Shown one piece after another: positions 1 to 8,440 of a stretch of 64,000 nt of DNA. Numbering within the stretch: position 1 is the first letter of the stretch; every line of letters begins with the position of its first letter. The stretch is from positions 62,001 through 126,000 of the forward strand of contig NZ_JACSRA010000001.1 of NCBI RefSeq assembly GCF_014836335.1. The letters are read 5' to 3'. Below the pieces are notes generated by a model. That model ran no database searches, was not told the DNA's origin, and saw nothing but the letters and a program-made list of their open reading frames with translations. The translations under genes were made by a program, and so were the position numbers. Origin of the DNA: Clostridium cibarium. Its GTDB lineage: Bacteria > Bacillota > Clostridia > Clostridiales > Clostridiaceae.

Positions 1-338
1 ATATTTTCCCTATATAATAAGTGTGCTTACAATTATCATGCTACATCTATTTACCTTATAACGCAAAAACTCCCCAACAACACTATATTAGTGTTGTTGG
101 GGATATACTTGGTAGAGTCGATATACACCGACCCCTCCATTTAACTATCTAATTTCAGTAAATTTCTCATTTAATTAGGGTACAGTTCAGTTCTATAAAA
201 AGAGCTCTTCATTTAATTAAAATTGTAAATCCATAAAAAATTCCACTATATAAGGTTATACAAGAATTTGCAAACAAGTAAAGCTCTTGAAATAATTTGT
301 TATTATGCATATGCAAAATTTATTATTTATAATATAAC
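1..338. other. Gene-free stretch downstream of dgkA
   Basis: No convincing gene is visible in this 338-base edge region. It holds a strong hairpin (described separately at 72-102). On the minus strand there is a 29-codon ORF, from about position 141 leftward, whose reading frame runs through that hairpin, but it has no ribosome binding site. Two similar AT-rich words containing CATTTAATTA flank a stretch near 170-225. The cdd and era genes that follow dgkA in Bacillus subtilis are not here. It could be an old insertion-element end or simply spacer. Confidence 0.5.
72..102 (-). terminator. Strong hairpin, probable intrinsic terminator
   Basis: CCCCAACAACAC and GTGTTGTTGGGG form a perfect 12-bp stem with a 7-base loop. 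On the minus strand the stem is followed by AGTTTTTGCG, a short T-tract. It probably ends minus-strand transcription coming from dgkA about 240 bases upstream. Confidence 0.6.
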
Positions 339-1040
339 TTAAATTTTAAATACAGTAAATATCAATAGTGTCAATATCATTCCAAATACCGCTCCAACTA
401 CCACTTCTGCTAAAGAATGCACCTCAGAATCAACCCTACTTTGTGCCGTTATAATTGCCATTAAAAAACTTAACATAATACATATGGGCTCTTCTGTAAT
501 AAGTGATATTGCTGTTGCTATTGAAAACGAAAGAGCACTGTGTCCACTTGGCATTCCACCTTTAAGAGGTGTTCCTTCACCAAATATAGCCTTTGCAATT
601 ATTGTTACTATACATACTATTACTAATACTATAAATATAGTATAGGGATGAGAATTTTTAACTTTATGTACTACTACATAAGAAAAATCAGATAACTTAT
701 CCCAAAAAATAACGTAACCTACCACCATAGCGTTTATAGCTGTAATAAGGACTCCACCAGCAGCTGCATTCTTAGCTATTTTAGCTAGAGGATGATAATA
801 ATTGGTAGTCATATCAATCGCCGCCTCTATGGCTGTATTAATAAGTTCTGCAGATATTACAAGAGTTATCGTTACTGCTAGAACTAAGAATTCCACCTTA
901 GAAACATCAAAGCAAAAACATGCTATTAAAACGACTAATGCAGCACACAAATGAATTTTCATGTTCCTTTGAGTTCTAACAGTATCTATAACCCCATCAA
1001 TAGCATGATTAAAACTATCAACTAACTTCTTTAACTTCAT
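339..1040 (-). CDS. DgkA-type lipid kinase fused to PAP2 phosphatase
   Basis: This is a two-domain membrane protein. Residues about 1-115 form a DgkA-type kinase (undecaprenol or diacylglycerol kinase), with the family helix around ELINTAIEAAID and the downstream KIAKNAAAGG segment. Residues about 125-233 form a PAP2 (type 2 phosphatidic acid phosphatase) domain, with PSGHSAL and SRVDSEVHSLAE, where Glu stands at the usual final Asp of the third motif. In Gram-positives DgkA phosphorylates undecaprenol and PAP2 enzymes dephosphorylate undecaprenyl pyrophosphate, so the fusion may pair two lipid-carrier recycling steps; that is inference. The ATG at 1040 is chosen because AGAGGG lies 8 bases upstream; an in-frame GTG at 1049 overlaps that site. 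It is the last gene of the yqfC operon. Confidence 0.88.
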   Translation of the reverse strand: MKLKKLVDSFNHAIDGVIDTVRTQRNMKIHLCAALVVLIACFCFDVSKVEFLVLAVTITLVISAELINTAIEAAIDMTTNYYHPLAKIAKNAAAGGVLITAINAMVVGYVIFWDKLSDFSYVVVHKVKNSHPYTIFIVLVIVCIVTIIAKAIFGEGTPLKGGMPSGHSALSFSIATAISLITEEPICIMLSFLMAIITAQSRVDSEVHSLAEVVVGAVFGMILTLLIFTVFKI

Positions 1041-1069
1041 CCCAATCACCCTCTTACTCTATACGAGTA

Positions 1070-1573
1070 TTATATTCTCTTAATATTTAATTTATCTAAA
1101 ATTTCTTCCTCTCTTCTTCTCATAATCTTCTTTTCCTCTTCATCCATATGATCATATCCTAGTAAATGCAGTACTGAATGCACTACCAAATATGATGCTT
1201 CTCTTTGAAAAGAATGATTATACTCTTTACCTTGCTCCTCAGCCTTTTCCAAAGAAAGGACTATATCTCCAAGAACCAGCTGATCTCCATCCATAAATGT
1301 TTCATCAAAAACTTTATCTTTATAACATTCTTTATACACCTTTCTCTCAGGATAATCTAACATAGGAAAAGAAAGAACATCTGTTACTCTATCTATTCCT
1401 CTATTCTCCTTGTTAATTTCTTTAATCTCTTCATTATCTACAAAAACTAAAGAAACCTCACAAGGGATTGTTACCTCCTCTTCCTCTAATGCAAAAGCTA
1501 TAGTATCTTCTAACCCTCTAATTATATCATCATTAACATCTATTTTTTCTTGTCTATTATCAACGTATATCAT
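1070..1573 (-). CDS. ybeY: Endoribonuclease YbeY (rRNA maturation)
   Basis: YbeY is a zinc-dependent single-strand endoribonuclease that acts in 16S rRNA 3' maturation and ribosome quality control in the cytoplasm. The diagnostic motif [11 protein letters not shown] near residues 132-142 supplies three zinc-binding histidines, and the 167-residue length is normal. The ATG is preceded by AAGGAG. It lies between pgpH and the dgkA fusion with short gaps, the same order as in Bacillus subtilis, so it is co-transcribed with them. Confidence 0.95.
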   Translation of the reverse strand: MIYVDNRQEKIDVNDDIIRGLEDTIAFALEEEEVTIPCEVSLVFVDNEEIKEINKENRGIDRVTDVLSFPMLDYPERKVYKECYKDKVFDETFMDGDQLVLGDIVLSLEKAEEQGKEYNHSFQREASYLVVHSVLHLLGYDHMDEEEKKIMRRREEEILDKLNIKRI

Positions 1574-1605
1574 ATTATACTCCTTTTAATACATATAAAA
1601 ATTTA

Positions 1606-3669
1606 TCATTTCTTTAAATCTTTAATTTTTTCAGTAGGATATTCTATCCTCTGATGATAGATTCCGCTTAGTGATTTCAAGAAACTTTTTCTTATTTTAT
1701 CCAAATCCCTTAAAGTCAAATCGCAATTGTCTAATTGACCTGTATATAGCTTATCTTTAATTATATTATTAACCATTTCTTCAATTTTCCCTTTTGTAGG
1801 ATCACTTATAGATCTTACTGCCGCTTCTGTTGAGTCAGCAAGCATTATAAGACCTGCTTCTTTGCTACTTGGTATTGGACCTTTATATCTAAAATCTTCT
1901 TCTCTAACATCTTCTGGATGCTCAGAATTATTTTTTACAGTTAAATAAAAATATTTTACCAAAGTAGTTCCATGATGTTCTATTAGTATATCCTGTATAA
2001 CTTTAGGTAATTTATACTCCTTAGCAAGTTCTAAACCATCCTTAATATGTGACACAATAATAAGAGTACTTAAGCTTGCATTTATCTTTTTATGAGGATT
2101 GTCCTTATTCATTTGATTTTCTTTAAAGAAATAAGGTCTTAAAATCTTTCCTACATCATGATAGTAGGCTCCTATCCTTGTTACAACTGGATCCGCATCG
2201 ACTTCTTCTGCCGCCATTTCAGCTAAATTAGCAACCATAACACTATGATGATAAGTTCCTGGTGCCTCCATTAATAATCTCCTTAAAAGTGGACTATTAG
2301 GGTTACTAAGCTCTAATAACTTTAATGTGGTTACTATATCAAAAGCTCCTTCTAAAAACGGTAGCAATCCAATAGATAATATACCTGATATAAATACCCC
2401 CATAACAGCCAGTAATGTGTTTATAAGTATATCTGCCATATTGCTTGATAATATCACACTTACTGTAAAACTTGATATTCCGCTTAAAACTAAAATTATA
2501 ACAGATGCATATAATATATCATTTCTTTGTTGCATTTTTCTAAGAACCGTAGCTCCAAGTAGAGCATTCAAAACTGCCAAAATCATTATAGCTGGATTAA
2601 ATTCAACTATAGCTCCTATAATCACAGCATTTAAAGTGCTCACAAATATAGAGATTCTATAATTTACAAGCAAAGTAATTAACATAGGTGCCCAAGCAAG
2701 AGGAATCAAATATGGTGATCCAATACTTACCACTCTCGCAACCACTAATGATAATACGTTAAGCAGATTGATTAAACCTAGCATCTTAACATTGGAATAT
2801 ATCTCTTTATGATTCTTATATATATATCTATATTCTATATAAAGAATTACTCCTAAAAATGCTGCTAACACAAAATACAATAAGAAAAATCCTTTTCCAG
2901 AATTCTCACTTAAAAGACCTAACTCTGTTAAAATCTGAATTTGACTTGCAGTTACAGGTTCTCCTTCTTTTACAATAGTTTGATTCTTCTTTATAAGTAC
3001 TTTATCAGTATTCTTTTGAACTTCTTTTTTCTTTTCTTCAGTCTTCTCTTCGTCATAAAAAAAGTTAGGTTGTATTTGTGCTGTCACAATTTTCTTTAAT
3101 AAAGTAATCATATTGGAATCTAGTTTTAACTCATCTATCTTTTGTGATGCTTGCTGTCTTGCTTCCACTAATCTATCTTTATTATCATCTTCAATATTTT
3201 TTTCATAAACTCCATCTACTATTGAAGATATATCATCCTTAATCTCCAATAGCTGATCTTTAGTGAGTTGTATAAGAATCTTACACTCTCCATCATTTAA
3301 TTTGATTGGTTCGTATTTTTCTAATGAAGAAATCTTCTCTCCTTCTTGACTTGATGTTGAATTAACACTGATAACTTTCTCTATTAATCCCTCTAAATTT
3401 GTTTCAGCTTGTTTTTTAACCTCACCTTTCAAAGTAAATTGCTTATCTACGCTTTCAAGAGCTTGTTTTAATTTTGCATCTGACGCAGTTTCATCTACAG
3501 TCTCTCTAGGAGCTTTTATATCAATCCTAGCGATTTCACCTTCACTTAAATCATACTTTTTAGGTGCCACTGAAGTCACTAATAATACATATGTCACCAT
3601 AAAAGTAATTACAAACAAAAATGTTCTCTTTGTATTATATTTAATATCTAAATTTTTTTGCTTTTTCAT
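1606..3669 (-). CDS. pgpH: PgpH-type 7TM-HD cyclic-di-AMP phosphodiesterase
   Basis: This is a membrane protein of the 7TMR-HDED family. An N-terminal helix is followed by a long extracytoplasmic 7TMR-HDED domain (about residues 30-260), seven membrane segments (about 265-465) and a cytoplasmic HD domain with TYHHSVMVANLAE and YYHDVGK. In Listeria PgpH hydrolyses cyclic di-AMP, so the same role is likely here. The ATG at 3669 is chosen because AAGGTGAG lies 10 bases upstream; the GTG at 3684 falls inside that ribosome binding site. yqfD lies directly upstream, without the phoH gene that separates them in Bacillus. Confidence 0.92.
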   Translation of the reverse strand: MKKQKNLDIKYNTKRTFLFVITFMVTYVLLVTSVAPKKYDLSEGEIARIDIKAPRETVDETASDAKLKQALESVDKQFTLKGEVKKQAETNLEGLIEKVISVNSTSSQEGEKISSLEKYEPIKLNDGECKILIQLTKDQLLEIKDDISSIVDGVYEKNIEDDNKDRLVEARQQASQKIDELKLDSNMITLLKKIVTAQIQPNFFYDEEKTEEKKKEVQKNTDKVLIKKNQTIVKEGEPVTASQIQILTELGLLSENSGKGFFLLYFVLAAFLGVILYIEYRYIYKNHKEIYSNVKMLGLINLLNVLSLVVARVVSIGSPYLIPLAWAPMLITLLVNYRISIFVSTLNAVIIGAIVEFNPAIMILAVLNALLGATVLRKMQQRNDILYASVIILVLSGISSFTVSVILSSNMADILINTLLAVMGVFISGILSIGLLPFLEGAFDIVTTLKLLELSNPNSPLLRRLLMEAPGTYHHSVMVANLAEMAAEEVDADPVVTRIGAYYHDVGKILRPYFFKENQMNKDNPHKKINASLSTLIIVSHIKDGLELAKEYKLPKVIQDILIEHHGTTLVKYFYLTVKNNSEHPEDVREEDFRYKGPIPSSKEAGLIMLADSTEAAVRSISDPTKGKIEEMVNNIIKDKLYTGQLDNCDLTLRDLDKIRKSFLKSLSGIYHQRIEYPTEKIKDLKK

Positions 3670-3706
3670 AACGATGTATCTCACCTTCTTATCTATAGAC
3701 CTTTTA

Positions 3707-4840
3707 TCAATTAGGTGTCATAGCTATATTCTGTTCAACTAAAAACATAACTTTTATTCTAACTTTTCCATCTTCAATATCCTGCACATTAATTTCTTTA
3801 TTGGTTATTTTGGCATCATTAGTTAATGACTTTAATAGCGATTCTTCCAGCTGATTTGCTGCTTTCTTAACAATTTCATCTTTGTTTTCATTAACTTCTT
3901 TTTCTTCACGCTGAAAATACATAACCTCATTGATAACTCCTCTATTAGTTTCTATTTTATCATAATACTTAAATTTATTTATAGCTTTTTTTAAGTAAAT
4001 TTTCCTACCACAAATATTTAAATATACATCGTTATCTATATGCCCCGTCCTTTCTAACTTCTTTCCGCTTATCTGAAGCTCCATCTCTTTCTCATAAAAA
4101 GTATTTGCTATTACAGTTCCCTTTGCAGGAACTTGGTATTCATCCCCTTCCCTTCCTTGAATTCCACTTATCAAAACATCTCCTTCTCTCACTATATCAC
4201 CAGAAACCACCTTTGCTGTTCCTGAATTTACATATACCCTTTTAATTTCACCATCCATACCTGCTACACAATCTCCTATATGAGCATTAGTTAATTTTGG
4301 TGGTGTTACCTTTTCCTCAATTACTATCTTTAAAGTAGACCCTTCTATTCTAGCTCTTATCCAAAGTATATTACTGTTTATATCCTCCAACTTTTTTTCC
4401 AGAGCATAAACATTAATATCTCCTTTACTTATTCCAGGTTTTACACCAAGTTCAGTAAGCTCTTTTCTAATTTCGTATGGTGCTATATTTTCCTTTGTAG
4501 ATATATCTACAGCCCAAATTTGATTTGATAATAAATATAGACCTCCTATAAAAACGACCCCACCTATTATTAATGAAATTTGCTTTTTCATTCTTGATAC
4601 TACAAATATAAAACCTTCACGGTGAATAATCTTTACTTTTCCTCTACATTTTTTTACCACTTTCTCTACTTCACTATAATTTTCATAATCTATTTCTAAT
4701 CTAATAGTAGTGATATCTATTCTGTTAGCCTTTTCAATTATTACGTTTTCTTTCCATAAAAGGTTTAAAAATTTTTCAGGTATAGGAACACTAACATCTA
4801 AAACAAGTTTTCCAGTTTTAAGTTTGTCAAACATTATCAT
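3707..4840 (-). CDS. yqfD: Sporulation protein YqfD
   Basis: YqfD is a conserved sporulation protein made in the mother cell in Bacillus. The 377 residues contain an N-terminal soluble part with alternating basic strands, one membrane segment at about residues 88-106 (SLIIGGVVFIGGLYLL), and an outer domain that includes a stretch typical of the family beginning near LTNAHIGDCVAG. It starts ATGATAATG, and its first ATG overlaps the yqfC stop codon (ATGA), so translation is coupled. A start at the second ATG is also possible. Confidence 0.92.
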   Translation of the reverse strand: MIMFDKLKTGKLVLDVSVPIPEKFLNLLWKENVIIEKANRIDITTIRLEIDYENYSEVEKVVKKCRGKVKIIHREGFIFVVSRMKKQISLIIGGVVFIGGLYLLSNQIWAVDISTKENIAPYEIRKELTELGVKPGISKGDINVYALEKKLEDINSNILWIRARIEGSTLKIVIEEKVTPPKLTNAHIGDCVAGMDGEIKRVYVNSGTAKVVSGDIVREGDVLISGIQGREGDEYQVPAKGTVIANTFYEKEMELQISGKKLERTGHIDNDVYLNICGRKIYLKKAINKFKYYDKIETNRGVINEVMYFQREEKEVNENKDEIVKKAANQLEESLLKSLTNDAKITNKEINVQDIEDGKVRIKVMFLVEQNIAMTPN

Positions 4841-5124
4841 ATAGAATAACCTTCATAAATAATTGCTTTAAATTCACCACTTATTGTTATAGTGTCTCCC
4901 CCTATGTATAATATTTCAAAATTACCTCCTTGTACTTTTATAATTCCAACGCTAGTATTTATTTTCATTTCTTTTTTTTCAAAAGCTACTATACCCTTAT
5001 AATTTTCAATAACAATTTCCCTATCACTTGTCACAATAATTCTAGGTGTATCCATAATTAATTCCCTTGGAATTTTCAACTTATCAATGATAGTTTCTTT
5101 ATTTCTATTTTTTTTGCTCTCCAC
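4837..5124 (-). CDS. yqfC: Sporulation protein YqfC
   Basis: This is a 95-residue YqfC-family protein, first gene of the yqfC-yqfD-pgpH-ybeY-dgkA operon. YqfC is a small sporulation-associated protein of unknown biochemistry, recognised by the PRELIMDTPRI segment and its beta-rich tail, and by always preceding yqfD. It starts with GTG, with GGGGAG 6 bases upstream. An intrinsic terminator just upstream isolates this operon from yqeY, so a promoter, possibly sigma-E-type by analogy, must lie in 5125-5190; I cannot define it with confidence. Confidence 0.9.
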   Translation of the reverse strand: MESKKNRNKETIIDKLKIPRELIMDTPRIIVTSDREIVIENYKGIVAFEKKEMKINTSVGIIKVQGGNFEILYIGGDTITISGEFKAIIYEGYSI

Positions 5125-5186
5125 TTTTATCTCCCCTAATTATTTCTATCATTGTAATTTATGTTTTAAAGCAAAAAAAAATAACA

Positions 5187-5210
5187 AAAAGAACTCCTAA
5201 GAGTTCTTTT
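5187..5210 (-). terminator. Terminator after yqeY
   Basis: AAAAGAACTC and GAGTTCTTTT pair around a CTAA loop. On the minus strand the stem is followed by a T-rich run reaching down to about 5172. It ends rpsU-yqeY transcription just before yqfC. Confidence 0.85.
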
Positions 5211-5211
5211 G

Positions 5212-5664
5212 CTATTTATTAGTTAAATATTCTTTAACGAATTGACTTACAAGTTTGCCGTCAGCTTTACCTAATGTTTTAGGTCTAACTAAAGCCATAA
5301 CTTTTCCCATGTCTTTAATGCTACTAGCGCCCGCTTCTATAGCTGATTCTTCTACTATTTGTTTAATTTCTACTTCACTTAACTGCTGAGGAAGGTATTC
5401 TAGCAAGATTTCAATTTCAGCTTTATTCTGGTCTACTAAATCTTGTCTATTTCCCTTTTCGAATTCAAGCATAGCTTCTCTTCTCTGCTTGACTTCCTTA
5501 GCTAATATTTCAATAGCTTCTGCATCTTCAACTTTTCTATTATCAGTTTTTTCAACTAACAATATCGATGATTTAGCAGTACTTATAACATTAGCTTTAA
5601 ATTTATCTTTAGATTTCAATGCAGCTTTCCAATCTTCTTGAAGTCTCTCTTTTATTGTTGGCAT
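5212..5664 (-). CDS. yqeY: GatB/YqeY domain protein
   Basis: This stand-alone YqeY protein of 150 residues is related to the tail domain of GatB, the tRNA-dependent amidotransferase subunit. The family is thought to contact tRNA, but its physiological role is not settled. Typical features are the helical N-terminus (MPTIKERLQEDWKAALKSKD), the central EFEKGNRQDLVDQNKAEI type segment and the C-terminal GKVMALVRPKTLGKADG. It lies right after rpsU, the usual Firmicute arrangement, with AGAAGG before the ATG. Confidence 0.93.
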   Translation of the reverse strand: MPTIKERLQEDWKAALKSKDKFKANVISTAKSSILLVEKTDNRKVEDAEAIEILAKEVKQRREAMLEFEKGNRQDLVDQNKAEIEILLEYLPQQLSEVEIKQIVEESAIEAGASSIKDMGKVMALVRPKTLGKADGKLVSQFVKEYLTNK

Positions 5665-5695
5665 ATATCATACCTTCTTTCAAAAAGAAATTGTT

Positions 5696-5872
5696 CTACT
5701 TGAACTTTCTCTTTCTAGCAGCTTCTGATTTCTTTTTTTTCTTTACGCTTGGCTTTTCGTAATGTTCTCTCTTCCTAACTTCTGAAAGAACTCCAGCTCT
5801 AGCACATTTTCTCTTAAATCTTCTTAACGCACTTTCAAGTGTTTCGTTTTCTCCAACTTTTATCTCTGACAT
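5696..5872 (-). CDS. rpsU: 30S ribosomal protein S21
   Basis: This short gene encodes a 58-residue S21 that begins [20 protein letters not shown] and ends in a strongly basic tail ([11 protein letters not shown]). S21 sits near the anti-Shine-Dalgarno end of 16S rRNA and assists initiation. The ATG follows a run of GGAGGGAGGGA. It heads an rpsU-yqeY operon with its own strong promoter at 5943-5972 and terminator at 5187-5210. Confidence 0.97.
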   Translation of the reverse strand: MSEIKVGENETLESALRRFKRKCARAGVLSEVRKREHYEKPSVKKKKKSEAARKRKFK

Positions 5873-5942
5873 TAATTATCCCTCCCTCCGCTAGCTAAAA
5901 TCTCTAATTCAACTCAGCTACGGGCTTAATAACACACGGTAT

Positions 5943-5972
5943 ATTATACAATAGTTTTTCGATTGCTGTCAA
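5943..5972 (-). promoter_or_regulatory. rpsU promoter
   Basis: On the minus strand there is a perfect TTGACA (5967-5972), an 18-base spacer and TATAAT (5943-5948), about 70 bases before the rpsU start. This is a textbook vegetative sigma-A promoter. Confidence 0.85.
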
Positions 5973-5997
5973 TAACTCTTATCAATTTATAGAAATT

Positions 5998-6342
5998 TTA
6001 ACCTGGTGGCCAAGCTAAACTTCTTCCTCCAAGTACATGAAAATGCATATGATGTACTGTTTGGCCTCCATCTTTTCCTGTGTTATTTACAATTCTATAA
6101 CCATTTTTATCAATTCCTAATTCACTAACTAGTTTATTAATAGTTTTGAAAATATGTGAAACAATTTCTGCATTATCTTCATTTAATGAATTTACACTTT
6201 CTATATGCTCTTTTGGTATCACCAAGAAATGCACTGGTGCTCCTGGATTTATATCATAAAAAGCATATACATTATCATCTTCATATATCTTCTTACTAGG
6301 AATTTCGCCTTTGATTATTTTGCAAAAAATACAATCTTCCAT
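5998..6342 (-). CDS. HIT family nucleotide-binding hydrolase (HinT-like)
   Basis: This 114-residue histidine triad protein starts MEDCIFCKIIKGEIPSK, the Hint-branch zinc-site beginning, and ends with HHMHFHVLGG, the HxHxH active site. Hint proteins hydrolyse purine nucleoside phosphoramidates and similar adenylated compounds in the cytoplasm. A GGGGGTGA ribosome binding site precedes the ATG. It follows mtaB closely and is the last gene of the prmA-rsmE-mtaB operon; the strong rpsU promoter lies just upstream of rpsU in the following gap. Confidence 0.93.
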   Translation of the reverse strand: MEDCIFCKIIKGEIPSKKIYEDDNVYAFYDINPGAPVHFLVIPKEHIESVNSLNEDNAEIVSHIFKTINKLVSELGIDKNGYRIVNNTGKDGGQTVHHMHFHVLGGRSLAWPPG

Positions 6343-6360
6343 AAATTCACCCCCTTTAAC

Positions 6361-7668
6361 TTATTTTAAATACGTAGCTACTCCATAATCTTCTTTTGCT
6401 TCTTCTATTCTGCAATTAACTATTTGCCCCTTCATATTTTCAGGCATATCATGAACTTCAACCTTTATATAATTTCTAGTATAACCTTCATAAATACCTT
6501 TTTTATCCCTTACTTCTTGTTCTATTAAGACATCTAAATCTTCTCCAATATAGTTTTCTATAAAGGCTTTTTCATTTTTATTATTTAAATCAATTAAAGC
6601 TTTACTTCTTTCTTCTTTGATATTGCCATCTACTTGATTAGGCATATCTGATGCCTTAGTTCCCTTTCTTGGGCTATATTTAAATACATGAGTCTTAGTA
6701 AGTTTAAGCCTACTTAAAAAATCGTAAGTTTCTTTAAATTCTTCTTCAGTTTCTCCTGGAAATCCTACTATTACATCAGTAGTAATAGAAACATCCTTAA
6801 TATTTTCTCTTAAAACATTAACTATATTTTCATATTCTTCTGCACTATATCTTCTATTCATTCTCTTTAAAGTAGCATTGCATCCACTTTGAAGTGACAA
6901 ATGAAATTGAGGACATAGCTTTTTCATATTCTTTATCTTTTCCACAACTTCAGGTGTAAAGAAAGCTGGTTCTATTGAACCTATTCTAACCCTTTCGATA
7001 CCATCAAGTCTTTCTATTTTCTCTAAAAGATCTACTAAAGTTATAGTTCCTTCTAAATCTACTCCATAGGAAGCTGTATGAATTCCTGATAAAATTATTT
7101 CTTTAAAGCCATGTTCACTTAGCTTATTAATCTCTTCTATTACCTTCTCAGGGTTCTTTGAACATACAGATCCTCTTGCATATGGTATCAAGCAAAATGT
7201 ACAGAACCTATTACATCCATCCTGTATCTTTAAGAACGCCCTAGTTTTATCTTGATATTCTTCTATATTAAGTTCTTCAAACTTATTATTTTTTAAAACA
7301 CCTTCTACATGAACTTGAACTTCTTTTTCATCTCTTGCCTTATTAACATAGTATACCACATCTCCCTTATTTCTGGTACCCAATACAACATCTACACCTT
7401 CAATTTTTGATACTTCGCCTGGAGCCATTTGTGAATAACAACCTACAACAGCTATAACAGCATTTTCATTTTGCCTTCTAGCTCTGCTTATTATTTGTCT
7501 AGATTTTTTATCTCCCATATTTGTTACAGTACAAGTATTTATAACATATACATCAGATACTTCTGAAAAATCTGTCACTTCATAGCCATCTCTAATAAAC
7601 TTTTCAGCCATAGCTTCTGATTCATATTGGTTTACTCTACATCCTAGTGTAGCAAATGCAACTTTCAT
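6361..7668 (-). CDS. mtaB: tRNA t6A37 methylthiotransferase MtaB
   Basis: MtaB is a radical-SAM enzyme that converts t6A37 in certain tRNAs to ms2t6A. It has the N-terminal UPF0004 domain starting MKVAFATLGCRVNQ with cysteines for the second iron-sulfur cluster, the radical SAM signature CNRFCTFC (CX3CX2C) in the middle, and a C-terminal TRAM-like domain. The 435-residue length is normal. Its start overlaps the rsmE stop by one base (TAATG), so the genes are coupled. This rsmE-mtaB pairing matches yqeU-yqeV of Bacillus subtilis, which supports MtaB rather than MiaB or RimO. Confidence 0.95.
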   Translation of the reverse strand: MKVAFATLGCRVNQYESEAMAEKFIRDGYEVTDFSEVSDVYVINTCTVTNMGDKKSRQIISRARRQNENAVIAVVGCYSQMAPGEVSKIEGVDVVLGTRNKGDVVYYVNKARDEKEVQVHVEGVLKNNKFEELNIEEYQDKTRAFLKIQDGCNRFCTFCLIPYARGSVCSKNPEKVIEEINKLSEHGFKEIILSGIHTASYGVDLEGTITLVDLLEKIERLDGIERVRIGSIEPAFFTPEVVEKIKNMKKLCPQFHLSLQSGCNATLKRMNRRYSAEEYENIVNVLRENIKDVSITTDVIVGFPGETEEEFKETYDFLSRLKLTKTHVFKYSPRKGTKASDMPNQVDGNIKEERSKALIDLNNKNEKAFIENYIGEDLDVLIEQEVRDKKGIYEGYTRNYIKVEVHDMPENMKGQIVNCRIEEAKEDYGVATYLK

Positions 7669-8429
7669 TAAACTTTTCCTCCTAAATCCCCTAACTCATA
7701 TTGTACTAAAGCTGTAGCTGTAAAACCTGCTGTTTCAGTTCTTAATATTCTACTGCCAAGTGTTATTATATAAGCTCCTTGATCTTTTAGTTCATTTATT
7801 TCTTCTTCCTGAAATCCACCTTCTGGTCCTATCATTATCCCCACTTTTCTTATAAACTTTAACTTATCCTTTTCTTTGAGATCTGCTATAAGGGCCTTAA
7901 TTCCAAAATTCTCCGCATTTTCATATGGTACTAAAAACAAATCCATACTACTTAACTTTTTCAACGCTTCTTGGAATGTAATTGGGTCAGATACCTTAGG
8001 TATTATACTTCTTTTACTTTGCTTCGCAGCTTCTAATGCTATTCTATTTAATCTATCAAGTTTTTTAAACTCACCTTTTAATTTAACATCAACTCTATCA
8101 GTTATAGTTGGAATAAACTCTGTTATTCCAAGTTCAGTTCCCTTTTGAACTATTAAATCCATCTTTTGAGCCTTTGGCAAGCCTTGAAACAAATAGACTT
8201 CAATAGAGCTTTCATTGTTAGTTTCAATTTTTTCTAGTATATTAACAATAACTTCTGTCTTTGAAACCTCTGAAATTTCGCCTAAATATTCTGTACCATT
8301 ACAGTTATTCAAAATTATTTTTTCACCTTCTGATAACCTTAAAACTTTGTAAATATGCTTAACATCATCACCAGTTATTCTGCCCTGATCCAAACTAACA
8401 TTTTCTGGTGGTGTGAAAAACTTATGCAT
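7668..8429 (-). CDS. rsmE: 16S rRNA m3U1498 methyltransferase RsmE
   Basis: RsmE is a SPOUT-fold methyltransferase that uses S-adenosylmethionine to methylate N3 of U1498 in 16S rRNA. The SPOUT knot signatures are clear: IGPEGGF followed by LGSRILRTETA near the C-terminus, with the N-terminal PUA-like domain around DVKHIYKVLRLSEGE. The 253 residues are of usual size. It lies between prmA and mtaB with an 11-base gap and a 1-base overlap. Confidence 0.95.
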   Translation of the reverse strand: MHKFFTPPENVSLDQGRITGDDVKHIYKVLRLSEGEKIILNNCNGTEYLGEISEVSKTEVIVNILEKIETNNESSIEVYLFQGLPKAQKMDLIVQKGTELGITEFIPTITDRVDVKLKGEFKKLDRLNRIALEAAKQSKRSIIPKVSDPITFQEALKKLSSMDLFLVPYENAENFGIKALIADLKEKDKLKFIRKVGIMIGPEGGFQEEEINELKDQGAYIITLGSRILRTETAGFTATALVQYELGDLGGKV

Positions 8430-8440
8430 AATATTCCTCC

